From contig CM069432.1 of NCBI GenBank assembly GCA_035610365.1, positions 5,456,001-5,520,000 of the forward strand: a DNA stretch of 64,000 nt, in the 5' to 3' direction. Source of the DNA: Aquatica leii (taxonomy: Eukaryota > Arthropoda > Insecta > Coleoptera > Lampyridae). The notes beneath the pieces were generated by a model. The model did no database searches. It had not been told where the DNA came from and worked only from the letters and a program-made list of their open reading frames with translations. This document shows, piece by piece, positions 33,639 through 45,226 of the stretch. The number at the start of each line of letters is the position of its first letter. Positions within the stretch are counted from its first letter, which is position 1. The position numbers were made by a program, and so were the translations under genes.

Positions 33639-36228
33639 CCCTTTCGTGGGCATGATAAAACAACAAAAAAAACGTAAAAATCTTTTTGTAGGAATAGGTA
33701 CATGAATAAGTCTTTTTTAAAAGGTTCTAAAGAGATTTCAGAAAAACTACCCCCACTTCTAAATATTTCAGGTGGGAAGTTTTATTCCCACTACCTATAT
33801 AGAATCAACAATTTTTTTTTAAATTTATATTCAAAAAACTAAAAAATACATCCTTAAAACATACTTTGGTAAGAAAATGAAATATTTAAATCATTTAGAT
33901 ATAATCAGTGCTGCTGAGAAATGTTTTTTTATCATTCCCCGTGGAACTTATTAAAACAAGGCTGAATACAAAGGGGTACTTGGCAGAAAGAACACGTGTA
34001 CCTTGTCCTTTTCTCAGCAACTTTCGTGCTGCAGAGTCTACATCTTTTGTATGTTGGATTTTGAATGGGAAGATGTTTTCCAACTTTAGATAGGCGTATC
34101 TCATCTGGAACGGTGTGTTTATTTGATAGAAATAATATAGGTTTATTTCGTCGTTTTCTGGAACTATAATCATCTACAAGTTGTCTTGCATAATTGATTC
34201 TAAATGTCAACTGATCACATGATCTCTTTCTAGCTGTATTTATAAGTATAAATAAATCGATAATAGCCATATCTACTAGATAATAAAATATACGGTGCCA
34301 CCATTTCGTAGATCATCGACCAATGGCATATCTTTTGTGAAGCTGGTCAAACTTATCGACGCCACCCCTAATTTTATTATATTCGGCTATAACAATGCGA
34401 CAATAAACGGTTTCTCTCACACCCGTCTTGTTTTTTGTTTTCAATACAGTCGTTGTTTCCTTTGGACAAAAGTAGTTTGAAATAACATGAACAAATTTAC
34501 TGTCCATCCATTTGACAGCGGATATGTTTCCTTTGGTTTCAAACATGAATTCTCCACGTTGCATTATGGTTTTATCCTTGTGGATATCTGGTAAGTTCTT
34601 TCTGTTTGTCCGCACAGTGCCAACGGCAAATATCCCCTCTTTCAGTAGTTTCTCCATAAGAACGATTGAGCTTAAAAAAATATCGAATGCTACGACACAA
34701 TTCTTGTCCTTTAGCGAAGAAGTAAGATTTATGACAACTCTTTCACCTAAACCGTAACTGTTCTTTTCTGAATCAGTAGTCTTGCCGGTGTATATATGAA
34801 ACTTGCAAATATATCCTGTAGCAGAGTCTGCCGAGCAACACAATTTGTAACCTCTTTTCACAGGTTTCATCGGCATGTACTGCTTTATCGATGAGCGTCC
34901 TTTGAAGGCGATCATTGACTCGTCGACAGCCAGGGAAGTCGAGTGTTTATATGGCTTGCGAATAGAATCGTTGAGCATCATGACGAGAGGCCTTACATTA
35001 TGTAATTTATCATATCCCGTCTGATCCTTTGGAACGGCCTTAGTGTTATCATTTGTATGAATATTCTCCACAAGTTTTTTATACCTTTTAGATGACATGA
35101 CTTGAGCTACCAAAGGAACTGCTAGAATAGGATCACTCGACCAATAGTTTGCCAAGTGTGGAAGTTGGTGAATTCCCATCATAATCATTACCCCAAGAAG
35201 AACCTTGATTTTTTCTTTAGAAGTGTCTTGCCAATTTTTTGGTGCCCCCAAACCTTCTTTCTTGTTAGATTTTTTTGACAGATCTTGTGATGCATATAAA
35301 TTGGTTTGTTCAACAATGAGCTCCAAGATGTCATCACTAAATATTGCATTAAAATAATCTACTTCCTTAGCATGTGGGGGAAACTGGATCGAGGTTTCTG
35401 CCGGTTTATGAAAGTAGATATTCTTGTCATGTAGGTACTCGCAATTTTTTGTCCAGGTGGATGGCTCTTCACTGTTCTCACTATCATTACCTTCATCGAT
35501 TTTTTCGAGCATAGTTAATACACCTGGAGATGGCGAATTTAAGAACTGGTTTGTCGGACTGGGAGGTCTAGGGGTGATACGTCCACTGGTGGAAGTAGTA
35601 TTACTTGTACCGGAATTTATGGATTTCAGAATGTCCATTTCTTCGTTTGCATCATCATCCGGTTCTTTATCTGAGTTCTCTTCATCATTCGGAAGACTGT
35701 AGAGGTATTCAAGCGCATTTTGTCGATGAAGAGGATTCTCTAAATCCCACATGACTAAAAAAATACATTTAGGTAATACATCGTCCCAATGGACACTGGA
35801 AAGAATATTTCCTACATAAGAAATAATATGGGCCGTGGGAAGTACTCTTCACACTTATAAATATCGTCTTCCTCTCAACATAACCACCCAAAAAACAAAC
35901 ATATACACAAATATCTGTAACTAAGTAATAAATCTACCTAAATTATAAAAAAAAACTTTTAGGTCTTACCTGATTACGACGATGTTTCCGGATTTTCAAA
36001 AAATACACAAAACCTGCGTTAAAAAAGTGCTAAAAACGTGGTTGTCTATAGAAAAGGTCAAACCCTACTGAAAAGGGATCTGTAGATGTCATAATTTGCA
36101 ATTTATAAGTGTCTGTTTATGTTTCAAGGAGATGGCAGCACCAATACATTTAGGAAATATTTTGACCCGTGGTCCGTAGCGAGAATATTTGCTGGTGGGA
36201 AATTGGCTTCGCACCGCCGACGAAAGGG
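33639..36228 (-). mobile_element. piggyBac element, complete, flanked by TTAA
   Basis: The left end is TTAA (33635-33638) followed by CCCTTTCGTGGGC. The right end is ACGAAAGGG followed by TTAA (36229-36232). TTAA duplication plus C-rich ends is diagnostic for piggyBac. Length 2,590 bp. One transposase gene fills it on the minus strand. Internal sub-repeats with GTGGGAA words lie near both ends (33772 and 35836). Confidence 0.96.
33932..35752 (-). pseudogene. piggyBac transposase, interrupted by a single in-frame stop
   Basis: A 606-codon frame from 35752 to 33932 is interrupted only by a TGA at 34313-34315, where a CGA (Arg) is the likely ancestor (...YAIGR-stop-STKWWHRIF...). The acidic, Ser/Pro-rich N-terminal tail (residues 1-110) is followed by the DDE/D core: TSLAVDESMIAFKGRS (first Asp), CVVAFDIFLSSIVLMEKL (second Asp; the usual FDNF reads FDIF), and IRGGVDKFDQL (third Asp). 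The C-terminus is the Cys-rich zinc-binding domain: CRLCSTKVAEKRTRYTCSFC, then CIQPCFNKFH. Length and order match the family (about 600 residues). The enzyme excises and inserts the element precisely at TTAA. The stop removes the last 127 residues, including the Cys-rich domain, so this copy is probably inactive. Confidence 0.96.
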
Positions 36229-36429
36229 TTAAGGGTACGAAAACTATGTGATAAGTTATCTTCTAAAACAAAAACCTAAGACTTAAAATTATTTAATTAA
36301 CAAAACTAAATTAGATAGATAAGTCATCAAATTAAAATTGTTATTGTAGAATTTAGGTTTCCACAGGTTGCATTCGTAATACAATCTTCTCTTCTGGATA
36401 ATTTTTGTGTTGTCGTTATCACACAAGCT

Positions 36430-36690
36430 CGGTTTTCTACTTTTCTTAAATTGGGTCAACTGTTAAATCCGGTAAAGAACGTTAGTCCTTTTCAATCTGA
36501 CGGCGTTTATATCATTCCCTGTTCTTGTGGTTGTGCATATGTAGGAGAAACGGGTAGAAGCATGGGAAAAGATGTAGTCGGCTTAAACAATCTTTGAAGT
36601 CAGCGGTGGCAGAACATGTGCTAGAAACGGGTCATCATTATACAGAGGCACCAATAAAGCTGTTAAAGTTTAATGTTCAGTTGCTTCTTT
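36430..36690 (+). pseudogene. Penelope-like GIY-YIG endonuclease fragment
   Basis: The plus strand reads SPFQSDGVYIIPCSCG then CAYVGETGRS (about 36490-36570), the GIY-YIG core with its preceding CxCG. After a frameshift comes LKSAVAEHVLETGHHY (36595-36645), the conserved EH..ETGH motif. Only the C-terminal domain survives, without the RT. It differs from the PLE at 18.5-20.6 kb and is in the opposite orientation. Confidence 0.75.
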
Positions 36691-37790
36691 TTTGCTTCAA
36701 TGTGTGGTCTCCAAGTTAGACGTCTATCGAGGTTCATGCCTAGGTATTTGGTTTTTGTGTCTTGGGTATAATTTGTACATTCAAGTCTTTGGTTTTGTGT
36801 TGTGGCGTTGCACCGGCGCTCAATTGTGCAGTTGGCGGGCGTGAGAAAGTATTTTGTCGAAGATTTCTTTTGCCTTAATTATAGTTCTTGCAGGGAAGCT
36901 GTGTTTCGTTAACTTAATCTTTCTTTTAATCACAACACAACCAAATGTTATCACCTCGTTTGTATATTTATAAATTCGTAGGTTGAGCGTCACTATAAAA
37001 TTACTTAAGTCCAATTGAAACATAAACTAATACTTTCGCGCTAATTGAAATCCGTAAAATTACGTTTATTAGCACTCCAAAATTTGAGACCGTGTCCTCA
37101 AAAAATTAACAACGTCCTTTCTCTTTACGTTTACGCGCCCTCTCCAAAAATTCCTTTAATATCATTTGCTATCGCGCCTTATCGACCACGGCCTTTTGCA
37201 AATATTCTAAAATGCATTTTAACATTTATATTTAATATATACGAGGGAGTACAAGAAAGTTAATTTGGAAGGTTAAATGTGTTGGTTTTTGCTCATTAAC
37301 TCTGATTCTCCAGTACTGAAGCCATTTTTCGATTTCGTGTATATTTTTTTGAACCATAGCAAAATCAATTTCAGGATTTCTGTATGATGTAATTACTGTA
37401 GTATCATTAGTAAAAGTTGCTACTTCTGTGTCTTGCCCTAGGGCAAGTCTGAGGTAAATATCAGATATAGGATTGAGCCCAAAATACTCCCTTGTAAAAC
37501 GCCTGACGTGATAGTGTAATACTTGTTTCTTCATCTTCTCCTGCTGAGCAGTATCTGCCTTTTTCGATAATTAAGCTTATTTGACGTACTACTTTTTGAA
37601 CACTTTACTGGTGATCTTATCCCATCCGGGTGCCTTTTTTCTATTGATTTCTTTGTTTAGTACTTGTTTAAATTTTTGTATTGTATTTTCAAAAATGTTT
37701 TTCGTATTGAATGTCATCTTCCGAAAAGATTTGCACATCATTCGCCTCCTCCACTTACCAAAACTTTCTTAGACTTTTGTCTATGGTTAC
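36690..37790 (-). pseudogene. Jockey-clade LINE RT fragments, interrupted
   Basis: Reading from the high end: KEINRKKAPGWDKITSKVF (about 37650-37610, with a one-base shift), a deletion, then LQGSILG and LALGQDTEVATFTNDTTVI (about 37500-37390; the catalytic FADD reads FTND) and MVQKNIHEIEKWLQYWRIRVNEQ (to about 37260). A block of about 430 bp (36810-37235) is unrelated. The frame then resumes with TKTKYLGMNLDRRLTWRPHI (about 36760-36700). The motif DRRLTWRxHI links it to the same jockey group as the LINE at 4.3-5.6 kb. The catalytic box is mutated. Confidence 0.8.
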
Positions 37791-37941
37791 AACTAGTGTT
37801 GTAAGGAACTGGCAAATCCTTCTCTAATTTCAATGACTGATTTCGTAGAAGACTCCAAAAGAACCCTGCACCTATGATAATATCAACTTCATTTGGTTCA
37901 GTGAAGTTAAGATCGACTAGATTTATATTTTTGGGAATATT

Positions 37942-38480
37942 TCAATTGTCAATATCAAAGTAATGGCTGGGTAAGCAATCCGTAATTTTAGACAAGATAT
38001 GACACGTTGCTTGAATAAAGAAATTGGTAAAACGCGACCACGATTTAATAGAAGTCTTTGCTTTTATTTTTGAATATACAGCATCATATTGATGAAGATT
38101 CAATTTACGACACAGACTTTCTGATATTAAATTAGACTGCAAACAACTATCAAGAAGAAGCCTGACTAAACTTTGGCTTGTTGAACATTTTGCTCGTACT
38201 GGCATCATTAAAAGTTTCCACTATTGGAGGTTTGGAATTTTCCTGTACTAAGTAAAGAAGCGAATTGTGTTTTTAATGACATGTTTTACACGTATGACGT
38301 AACCTACAAGTTTTGGTTTGATGGCCTAACCATAGACAGTTTTGACAAAGTTTTAATTGCTTAACACTAGCCAGCCATCGAAATTTTAAGATTCTTTTGA
38401 TAATAGACTTTATTCCACCTCTGTCATGCTTGATATATCGAACGAATGAATACATCATCTCCTTTTGGCGTCTGTGCTCT
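37942..38480 (-). pseudogene. BEL/Pao retrotransposon Gag-protease fragment
   Basis: On the minus strand, the knuckle region VKQLKLCQNCLWLGHQTKTC (38360-38305) and CKTCH are followed, after a frameshift, by the retroviral-type aspartic protease start. In VRLLLDSCLQSNLISESLC (about 38165-38110) the usual LLDSGSQ reads LLDSCLQ, so Gly of the DSG active site is replaced. This order (zinc knuckle, short linker, protease) is that of BEL/Pao polyproteins. No LTRs, RT or integrase remain. Confidence 0.75.
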
Positions 38481-38589
38481 TATGTGTTTATAAAACAAGC
38501 GCATTTTATAATGCGATACATTAACACCTATCATAGATCACTGCTGAAGAACTCTACGCCAAAAAATTCGTAATAAAACAACAATGGAA

Positions 38590-38925
38590 CAAGTTTGAAG
38601 ATAAGCTGAAATTGAAAATAAGTGACTTGTGGATGATCCAACATCCAAAACTTATGGACAACGTTAAATGAGATAGAACTGGCCAAGAAGAATGTAAGTT
38701 ATTATTACACCCATAGGGATTTTTGGAAAACCCTAACTGCAGTTGTAGAGTTCCAAAACAGACCATGAATCACATTATCATACAACGACCATTAACAGCT
38801 TTTAAAGATACTTTAGATGATACCCACAATCTTACCCCAAGCAGCATTAGATTGGCTTTTGACCACAGCAGTTGGCTTAAATATCTGAGATTTCCGAGTT
38901 TTGACAACCCTGCCCATCTCTAATT
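38590..38925 (+). pseudogene. LINE C-terminal fragment (Cys/His tail)
   Basis: The plus-strand frame KFEDKLKLKISDLWMIQHP (38590) and ENPNCSCRVPKQTMNHIII (38725) ends PAHL at 38923. The pattern C-x-C-x(5)-QTMxHIxxxCPL is the Cys-rich tail after the RT/RNase H part of I- or CR1-group LINEs; the last Cys is here Arg. Nothing else of the element is seen. Confidence 0.5.
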
Positions 38926-39644
38926 TAGATTGTTTATTTTGTCATCAACTTCCTCATATACCCATTATTGCATAAATATATACATATACTTAAATAATAT
39001 TTGACGTAAATTTTGATTGATCACTTTGCGGATTTTTTTTTGTAATTACGCAACTACACTAACGAACGCGAGCAGCACAAGATGGTTTAAAAAATGTTTT
39101 AATCAATAATTTACACATAAATTGTTACCAATAAAACGCAATAGTATTTTTAACTTTAGTAAATTTACAGTGTATATTAAAGCATTACATTCCGTAAGCT
39201 CGTAATTGTGTTATCTTTTTATTATATTCGAACAGCAAACTTATTGCAGTTTTACTTCAGTGTAAACTCTACTTTATAAATACTGATAACATAAATGCGA
39301 AAAATTATATTTCTATAAAAGCAATTTCCAAGTAGAAGGGTCTAGTCTTGAGAGATTATCAACGCTTTTAAAATAAACAGAAATATGCAAATATCTATTT
39401 CTCAGTAAACAGTAACACAAGTAAATACTCAAACAATTCTGCTTCGTTGATGAATAAATAAAACGAATTACACTTTATTTTTTTATAAATTTTAATAATA
39501 CAATTCTACATGGTTAATACTTAGTACTTTGCCGTATTGTTATTGTTAAATATATAAATAAATTTTGTATAAACGTATTAACAATGTGATTGTAACGTAA
39601 TTTTTATCAATGCAGTTTGGCAACAAAATAATTTTTGCATATAT
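38926..39644. other. AT-rich interval, nothing recognised
   Basis: About 700 bp with no open frame over 60 codons of interest and no clear repeat. Confidence 0.6.
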
Positions 39645-40013
39645 ACTGACTTTCAGAAAAATTGCAACACCTAGAACTTGTTGAACGATTTTATTGAAAT
39701 TTTTAGGCAACGTCTATTTTCATGAAACAAAGTGATGATTAAAATTTGAATAAAATCTAGGCAGTAGTTTTTTGTTTTTTTCTGTTGTTTCGATAGTAAC
39801 AATAAATTTGAAGTAGTAGACTATTTGCAGTTTGAATGTTCTGTTGAATATTTACTCGAATCTCTTGAATTAAATTCTGAATCATCTCAAATGTCATAAT
39901 TAACCGTTGTGGTACATTTTCTGCCATATTTCTTTTCCTGATCGTAACAGCATAAACAAACACCGTGCTGTCTGAGTACTGTGAAGTTCTAAAAACACAG
40001 GTCAATTCGAGTA
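39645..40013 (-). pseudogene. Possible Tc1-like transposase C-terminus and TIR
   Basis: The plus strand at 39651-39672 (CTGACTTTCAGAAAAATTGCAACACC in two overlapping parts) resembles Tc1-type ends with AAAATTGCAACACC. The minus ORF just inside has ENVPQRLIMTFEMIQNLIQ and EIRVNIQQNIQ, similar in layout to the last helices of Tc1 transposases. The catalytic domain is absent. The R1-type LINE has inserted at its upstream side. Tentative. Confidence 0.35.
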
Positions 40014-40649
40014 ACGACACCGAACGCGAGCTGGAGAAACGGACGTGTCTATAGAGTGCGGAAATTGTAAATTCTAATTACTGCCTTCTGGCAGCGATAT
40101 AAAAGTGCGAGTTATTGGAGAGTGTTAAAGGAATAATAAACTAAATTCAAAAACAAATTCCAGTGGCCTAGCTCAATCCAGTGCAGTGCTACAAAAAAAA
40201 TTGTGAGGAAACTAAACAATATAGATTTGTAAGTCATAGACTGTAAGTACAGATAAGAAAGTTATACCATTGGGCAGAGGGCCCAAAGGCCTTTCATTTG
40301 GCGGGTTGCACTTCCCTAAGGACTAAAGCGTTAAAGAGTTATAAGGGTGCAAAGACTTATCAGTTAAACACAGATAAGCTCAAAACTAAGAAAGGGGTAG
40401 ACTTAAAAAAAAAAGTAAAAATGTTAAGAGATAGAAGACTTTCTTAGCTTTCTTCTGACACTTATCGCAAAAAATCTGAAGACATTTAAAAAACACGTGG
40501 TTTTGAAAATTAGATAGATAAGAATAATTCTTAGTTTTTTAATGGAGACTTTTGTTTTTTAAATTAAAATTTGCTTAAAATTAGGTAATTAGGTTTTAGG
40601 GAAGTGATACGGACACTTTGCAGCTGCTTCACATCTAGATGGTAGCAAG

Positions 40650-42130
40650 ATGTCAAGCGGAGAGGAGACATATAGTACCCCAGTAACACAAGGAAAAATT
40701 ATAAAAAAAAGGAAGTATAGAAGCGGAGGACCAGAAGAAGCAGATGCGGAATTAGAGACGGTGCTTGTGTCACCTAGGGGAACAGCTAACTTTTTAGCAG
40801 AAATAAGATCACTACAAACTGAGGGAAGAATACAAGCTTCCAAAATTAGTCATCAACTAAGTCAACTTGAAGCCTTTATTAAAGAGAATAGGAATGTTCA
40901 CTTGGCAATAAAAGAGAAAGTGAGACAACTAGTAAAAGGTTTCTACAATCTGGAAAGCAACAGGCAATTAATAGACAATAAATGGGGAAAACATGTAAAT
41001 GAGATAAGAGTTAGCTTGACTAGGGAAATAATAACATATAGTGAAGAAGCTAGCAATACTGATGCGCCGATAGCAGCTTTTTTGGAAAAAAAATGTACTC
41101 AGAAGTAGCCACTAGTCCGATAGTACCAAAGCAATACATGTATAAAGATGCAAAAACGCGTCCAATGAGGTATTCAGAGGTGGTGAAAATGGACACAGCA
41201 AGCAGTCCGATTTTTGAGACCATGAAAAGGATAGCATCACAAAGCGCAAAGAAGGTAATAATTAATGATAAGGCAAGTACGGATATAGAATCTTCTAAGG
41301 AGACAGATAACGAAGGCGATAAATGGAAGACGGTAAAGAAAAGAAAACCAAAAATCAAAAAAGAGAACGAGCGAGCAGGAAAACCTGCAGGAAAAAAAGA
41401 AAAGGCCAAGAAAAAAGGAAGATCGGAAGCAGTACTGATCAAAGTAGCGAATGAAGAAAAATATGAGGAGGCATTGAGGGATATTAGAAAAGCGGACATA
41501 GAAGGTATAAACGTCAAAATACAAGGAATTACAAAAACCAGAGAAGGTGACGTACTCCTCAAAGTAGAGAAAGGCATGGGAAAAGCGGAACCGCTCAGGG
41601 CGAGAATAGCAGCTACGACGAGCAGAGAAGTCAAAGCATTATTCACGGAAGTGCCAATGGAAATAAGATATCTCGACTCAATTTCAAACGAGAGAGAATT
41701 GATGGAAGCCATAGGGACGAGATACCCGACATCGAAAGCACGGATGAAGAAAATGTTTTGAACGTCAAGGGGACAACAAATTGCCCAAGTGCTGATGGAT
41801 ATAGAAACGGCGGAAAAAATCACTACCGACGGTCACTTACAAGTAGGATGGACATCATGCAGGGTTAAGGAGAAGAAAGAGATACTGAGATGCTACAAGT
41901 GCTGGAAAACAGGACATATGTCGTGGGACAGCAAGGGGCCTGATAGGGACAGCCTATGCTTCAGATGCGGCGAAAGAGGCCACCTTATCCAAGTGTTCGA
42001 CAAAGAGGAAAAATGTCCACTCTGCAAAACAATTGAAAAAGGGGCAGGGATAGGACATAGGGCCAACTCCAAAAACTGTAGCTACGAGAGAATCAGTATC
42101 AAACAGAGAGAAATTAAGACAACTGAATAA
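40650..42130 (+). pseudogene. R1-clade ORF1 (Gag-like) with CCHC knuckles
   Basis: It begins MSSGEETYSTPVTQGKIIKK (40650). Charged coiled-coil-like helices follow (SKISHQLSQLEAFIKENRN), then a frame change within A8 near 41087 (LEKK to MYSEVATSP), a very Lys-rich segment (KKRKPKIKKENER), and the RRM-like part (EAVLIKVANEEKYEEALRDI). An in-frame TGA lies at 41759-41761. After it come QQIAQVLMDIETAEKITTDG and the knuckles: CYKCWKTGHMSWDSKG (last position not Cys), CFRCGERGHLIQVF and CPLCK. It ends with TAA at 42128-42130, whose last A starts the ORF2 ATG. It binds element RNA. Two lesions over about 490 codons. Confidence 0.9.
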
Positions 42131-44813
42131 TGGAGATAAAAACTATACAAATACATTTGAATAATAGAAGAGTCGCTTATGACATGGCAAAACAAGTTGC
42201 AAAAGAAAGAGACATAAACCTTATGTTGTTTTCAGAAATGGGTGGTGTTAGAGACAAGGATATATTAAAAGATAAGAGTGAGAAAGCAGGCATCTGCATT
42301 CTAAATAATAAGTTAGCTATAAGTACATGTGGGGCGGGTAGGTGTTTTGTGTGGGTTAAATTAAGTAAGATAAGTGTTTTTAGTACCTATTTTTCTCCTA
42401 ATGAGGACATTGAGGTTTTTAAAGCGGATTTCGAAGGCCATAAAATCAGCAGCAAAAGAAGGTACACTAATTGGTGGCGATTTTAACGCCGCGTCTAGTA
42501 CCTGGGGCGCAACACGAAACAACAAAAGAGGAAATATAGCAGAGGAATGGATGGCTAGCCTAGACCTCATAACTCTTAATAGAGGAAACAAACCAACCTT
42601 CGAGAGAGGAAAACAAAAAACTTATATTGACCTATCATTGAGCACCAACGATATGAAAGAGAGAATAACAAACTGGCAAGTCCTAGAAACGGAATCGCTC
42701 AGTGATCATCGTTATATTGAATGGATATGGAAAGACACAAGGAGCAATATTCTAAAAGGGAAAACAACGGTAACTCCAACCTTGAACACTAATAAATTGA
42801 ATAAAACAAGACTGGAGCATATGGTAAAACAAACGGCCGAAGAAGACCTAAATACAGTAGATAAAATGACTAAATTCCTACGTCAACTATGTAAAGAAAC
42901 TATGCCCATAAGAACAACAAATAAAAAGAGAGAATACTGGTGGAACGACGAGATCAAATTACAAAGAAGAAGATGCATTAAAACAAGAAGGAATTACCAA
43001 CACCAGATTAGGAAAGGTGATGAAGCTCAGGATGAAAAGAAAATACTAAAGGAGGAAAGAAAAAAACTAACAGTGATTATCAAAAAAAGTAAGAAGGAAT
43101 GCTGGAAAAAGATCTGTGACGAGCTCGATCAAAATATTTGGGTACAAGTTAATCTATATAAAAATAAGAAAAAAAAACAACTATAATTGGTTTGGATAAT
43201 AAAAAAATGATAGAAATAATACAAAAACTAATTCCCGAAGAAGATAAACTTAAAGAAAGGAACAAATATAAAAACCAGCTTTTGGATTTTGAACCAATAT
43301 CTAGCACGAAGGTAGAAGAGGCAGCAAAAAGACTTGCTACGGACAAAGCTCCAGGACCTGATGGAGTTCCTGCCAAGGTGGTAAAAGTAGTAGCTATACA
43401 AAAAGCACAGACCTGGGCCAATGTGTTAAACTCGTGTGTCAGAGAAGGTAATTTTCCACTGTGCTGGAAAAAAGCAAACCTAATACTAATACCAAAGAGA
43501 GAGACGAGCTTGACATATAGACCTATTTGTCTGATAGACGCTGCGGGCAAGATATTGGAGAGGGTACTGGCCGAGCGCCTCAAACATAAAATTGATAAGA
43601 AGCTTGCTGACAACCAATTTGGCTTTAGGAAAGGGAGGTCAACAATAGACGCAATAAGAGTCGTGACGAAAGAAATAAAAGAGGCCAACACTGCGACATG
43701 GAGGATAAGGCAGGTTTGTCTAGTGATAGCAATAGATGTACAAAATGCCTTCAACTCGGCATCTAGACGACAAATAATGAAGGCACTAGTGGAAATAGAG
43801 ATACCAGGATATCTAATAAATTTACTACAGGACTACTTGATAGATCGAAGCATACAGATAAATGATCCGAAAGGAAGAAATATAGTACACAAAGTAACCT
43901 CCGGGGTTCCACAAGGTTTGGTCCTTAGGCCAATCCTATGGAATGTCATGTACGACGGAGTACTAAGATTAAGTATGCCAAATGGGGTTAAACTGATTGG
44001 CTTTGCAGATGATCTCACAATAGTTACAAGATCCAAACAAATACAAGAAGCAGTATATAGAGCAGAGATAGCAATGGAAACCATTAACAAATGGATGACG
44101 GGAAAAAGACTAAAGCTGGTTCCAGAGAAAACAAAAGTAGGACTAATGATGGGGCAAAGAAGAATCACAGCGCGAAATTTGGAACTACTAGGGCAAAAAA
44201 ATCATAACCCAGAAAAGTATCAAGGTCCTTGATCCATTGATAAAACCTCAGCTTCATTGAGCACGTCAAGACAATAACAGATAGGGCACTTACAAAAGCA
44301 AACGCATTGAGGAGGATATATTATGGTGGTTGCTGGAATCCCACCGCTACAGATCCTGGCTAAAAAAAAAGATAAAATGAACACTAGTGCAACAATAGCG
44401 GAATGGCAGAAACAGTGGGAAGACAGAGAGTCATTGACAAAAAAATGATTCCAAACATATACTCCTGGATACACAGAAAACACGGGGAACTGAGTTACTA
44501 TACGACGCAGCTGCTGACTGGGCACGGTGAAAATAGAGAATACTTACACAAAATTAAAAAAAGAGAAAATGACAACTGCGCGGATTGTAGTGAAAAGAAT
44601 GATAAAGAACATGCGGTGTTTAAATGTAAAAGATGAAAGGAAGAAAGAAGGAAAATCGAAGAAAAGGTAGGAGAAGAAATTAAAGCATCTAACATCATTA
44701 GCGTAATGTGCAAGAACGAGGATAAATGGAAAGAAATAAAAAATTGGTACACAAAAATAACTAAGAAAAGAGAGGAGGAAGCAAGGAAGAGAGAAAAAGG
44801 GATAAGTAACTAA
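42130..44813 (+). pseudogene. R1-clade ORF2 (APE endonuclease-RT), several frameshifts
   Basis: The start ATG overlaps the ORF1 stop (TAATG). The endonuclease reads TIQIHLNNRRVAYDMAKQ and INLMLFSEMGG; after a frameshift near 42460 it reads LIGGDFNAASSTWG and TESLSDHRYIEW (catalytic SDH). The linker ends at an A9 run near 43171 with another frameshift. The RT is intact from 43192 to about 44220: KAPGPDGVPAKVV, TYRPICLIDAAGKILE, NQFGFRKGRSTID, IAIDVQNAFNSA, SGVPQGLVLRP (LGP reads LRP) and LIGFADDLTIV (catalytic). Further shifts near 44220 and 44400 precede IYSWIHRKHGELSYYTTQLL and the Cys-rich tail CADCSEKNDKEHAVFKC, with an in-frame TGA at 44634. The frame ends at 44813. The domain order matches R1-clade ORF2 (about 1,000 residues). 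Confidence 0.93.
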
Positions 44814-45226
44814 GAAGATGGCTAATTGCGAAACGAGCAAAGAATGCGAAAGCGGTACCCTATGCTGGTGAATAGGAGATGTGAGGAGAGGTTTTAGTGG
44901 GTAGGCCTTGCCAAGATGGCAAGGAGGATCCCACAGACTCCCGCAGAATGCGAGAAGGCAATAAATGCTTTCCCCTCATAAAAAAAAGGGCAATTCGAGT
45001 AGGTAAATAAATATTTGAATTGTTCACACTAAAACGCAGCAATCTTGACGAAACAATAACGAAATCTTACTTTCGTTTTAAACGTTTGTTGAATACTGTT
45101 CACCACTGAAAGCGTAAGGTAACGCGTTGGGCGCCAGGTGTGGCTTATTACCTTCCTTTCGATAGTTGGTATTGTCAGCCATTAATACACGTGACACACA
45201 GTTTTATTTATCCTAAGACAGCATTA

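Larger units (their letters stand above)
40014..44990 (+). mobile_element. Full-length R1-clade LINE with 11-bp target duplication
   Basis: The bases CAATTCGAGTA occur at 40003-40013 and again at 44991-45001, immediately after the poly(A) 3' end. They bound a 4,977-bp element with 5' UTR, ORF1, ORF2 and a structured 3' UTR (GGTTTTAGTGGGTAGGC followed by TTGCCAAGATGGCAAGGAGG at 44894-44929, typical of the R1/Waldo/TRAS group). The sense strand is strongly A-rich. The insertion site is neither 28S rDNA nor a TTAGG array, so this is not a site-specific R1/TRAS copy in its standard target. Confidence 0.93.

Noticed and set aside
34512..35702. Plus-strand ORFs within the piggyBac element
   Set aside because: Shadows of the minus-strand transposase, which has the three catalytic acids and the Cys-rich end.
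41050..41823. 257-codon minus-strand ORF opposite the R1 ORF1
   Set aside because: It mirrors the purine-rich sense strand and is rich in Phe/Ser/Leu without motifs, while the plus strand has a clear ORF1 with zinc knuckles.
43149..44840. Long minus-strand ORFs opposite the R1 ORF2
   Set aside because: They are antisense shadows of an A-rich coding strand; the RT motifs are on the plus strand.
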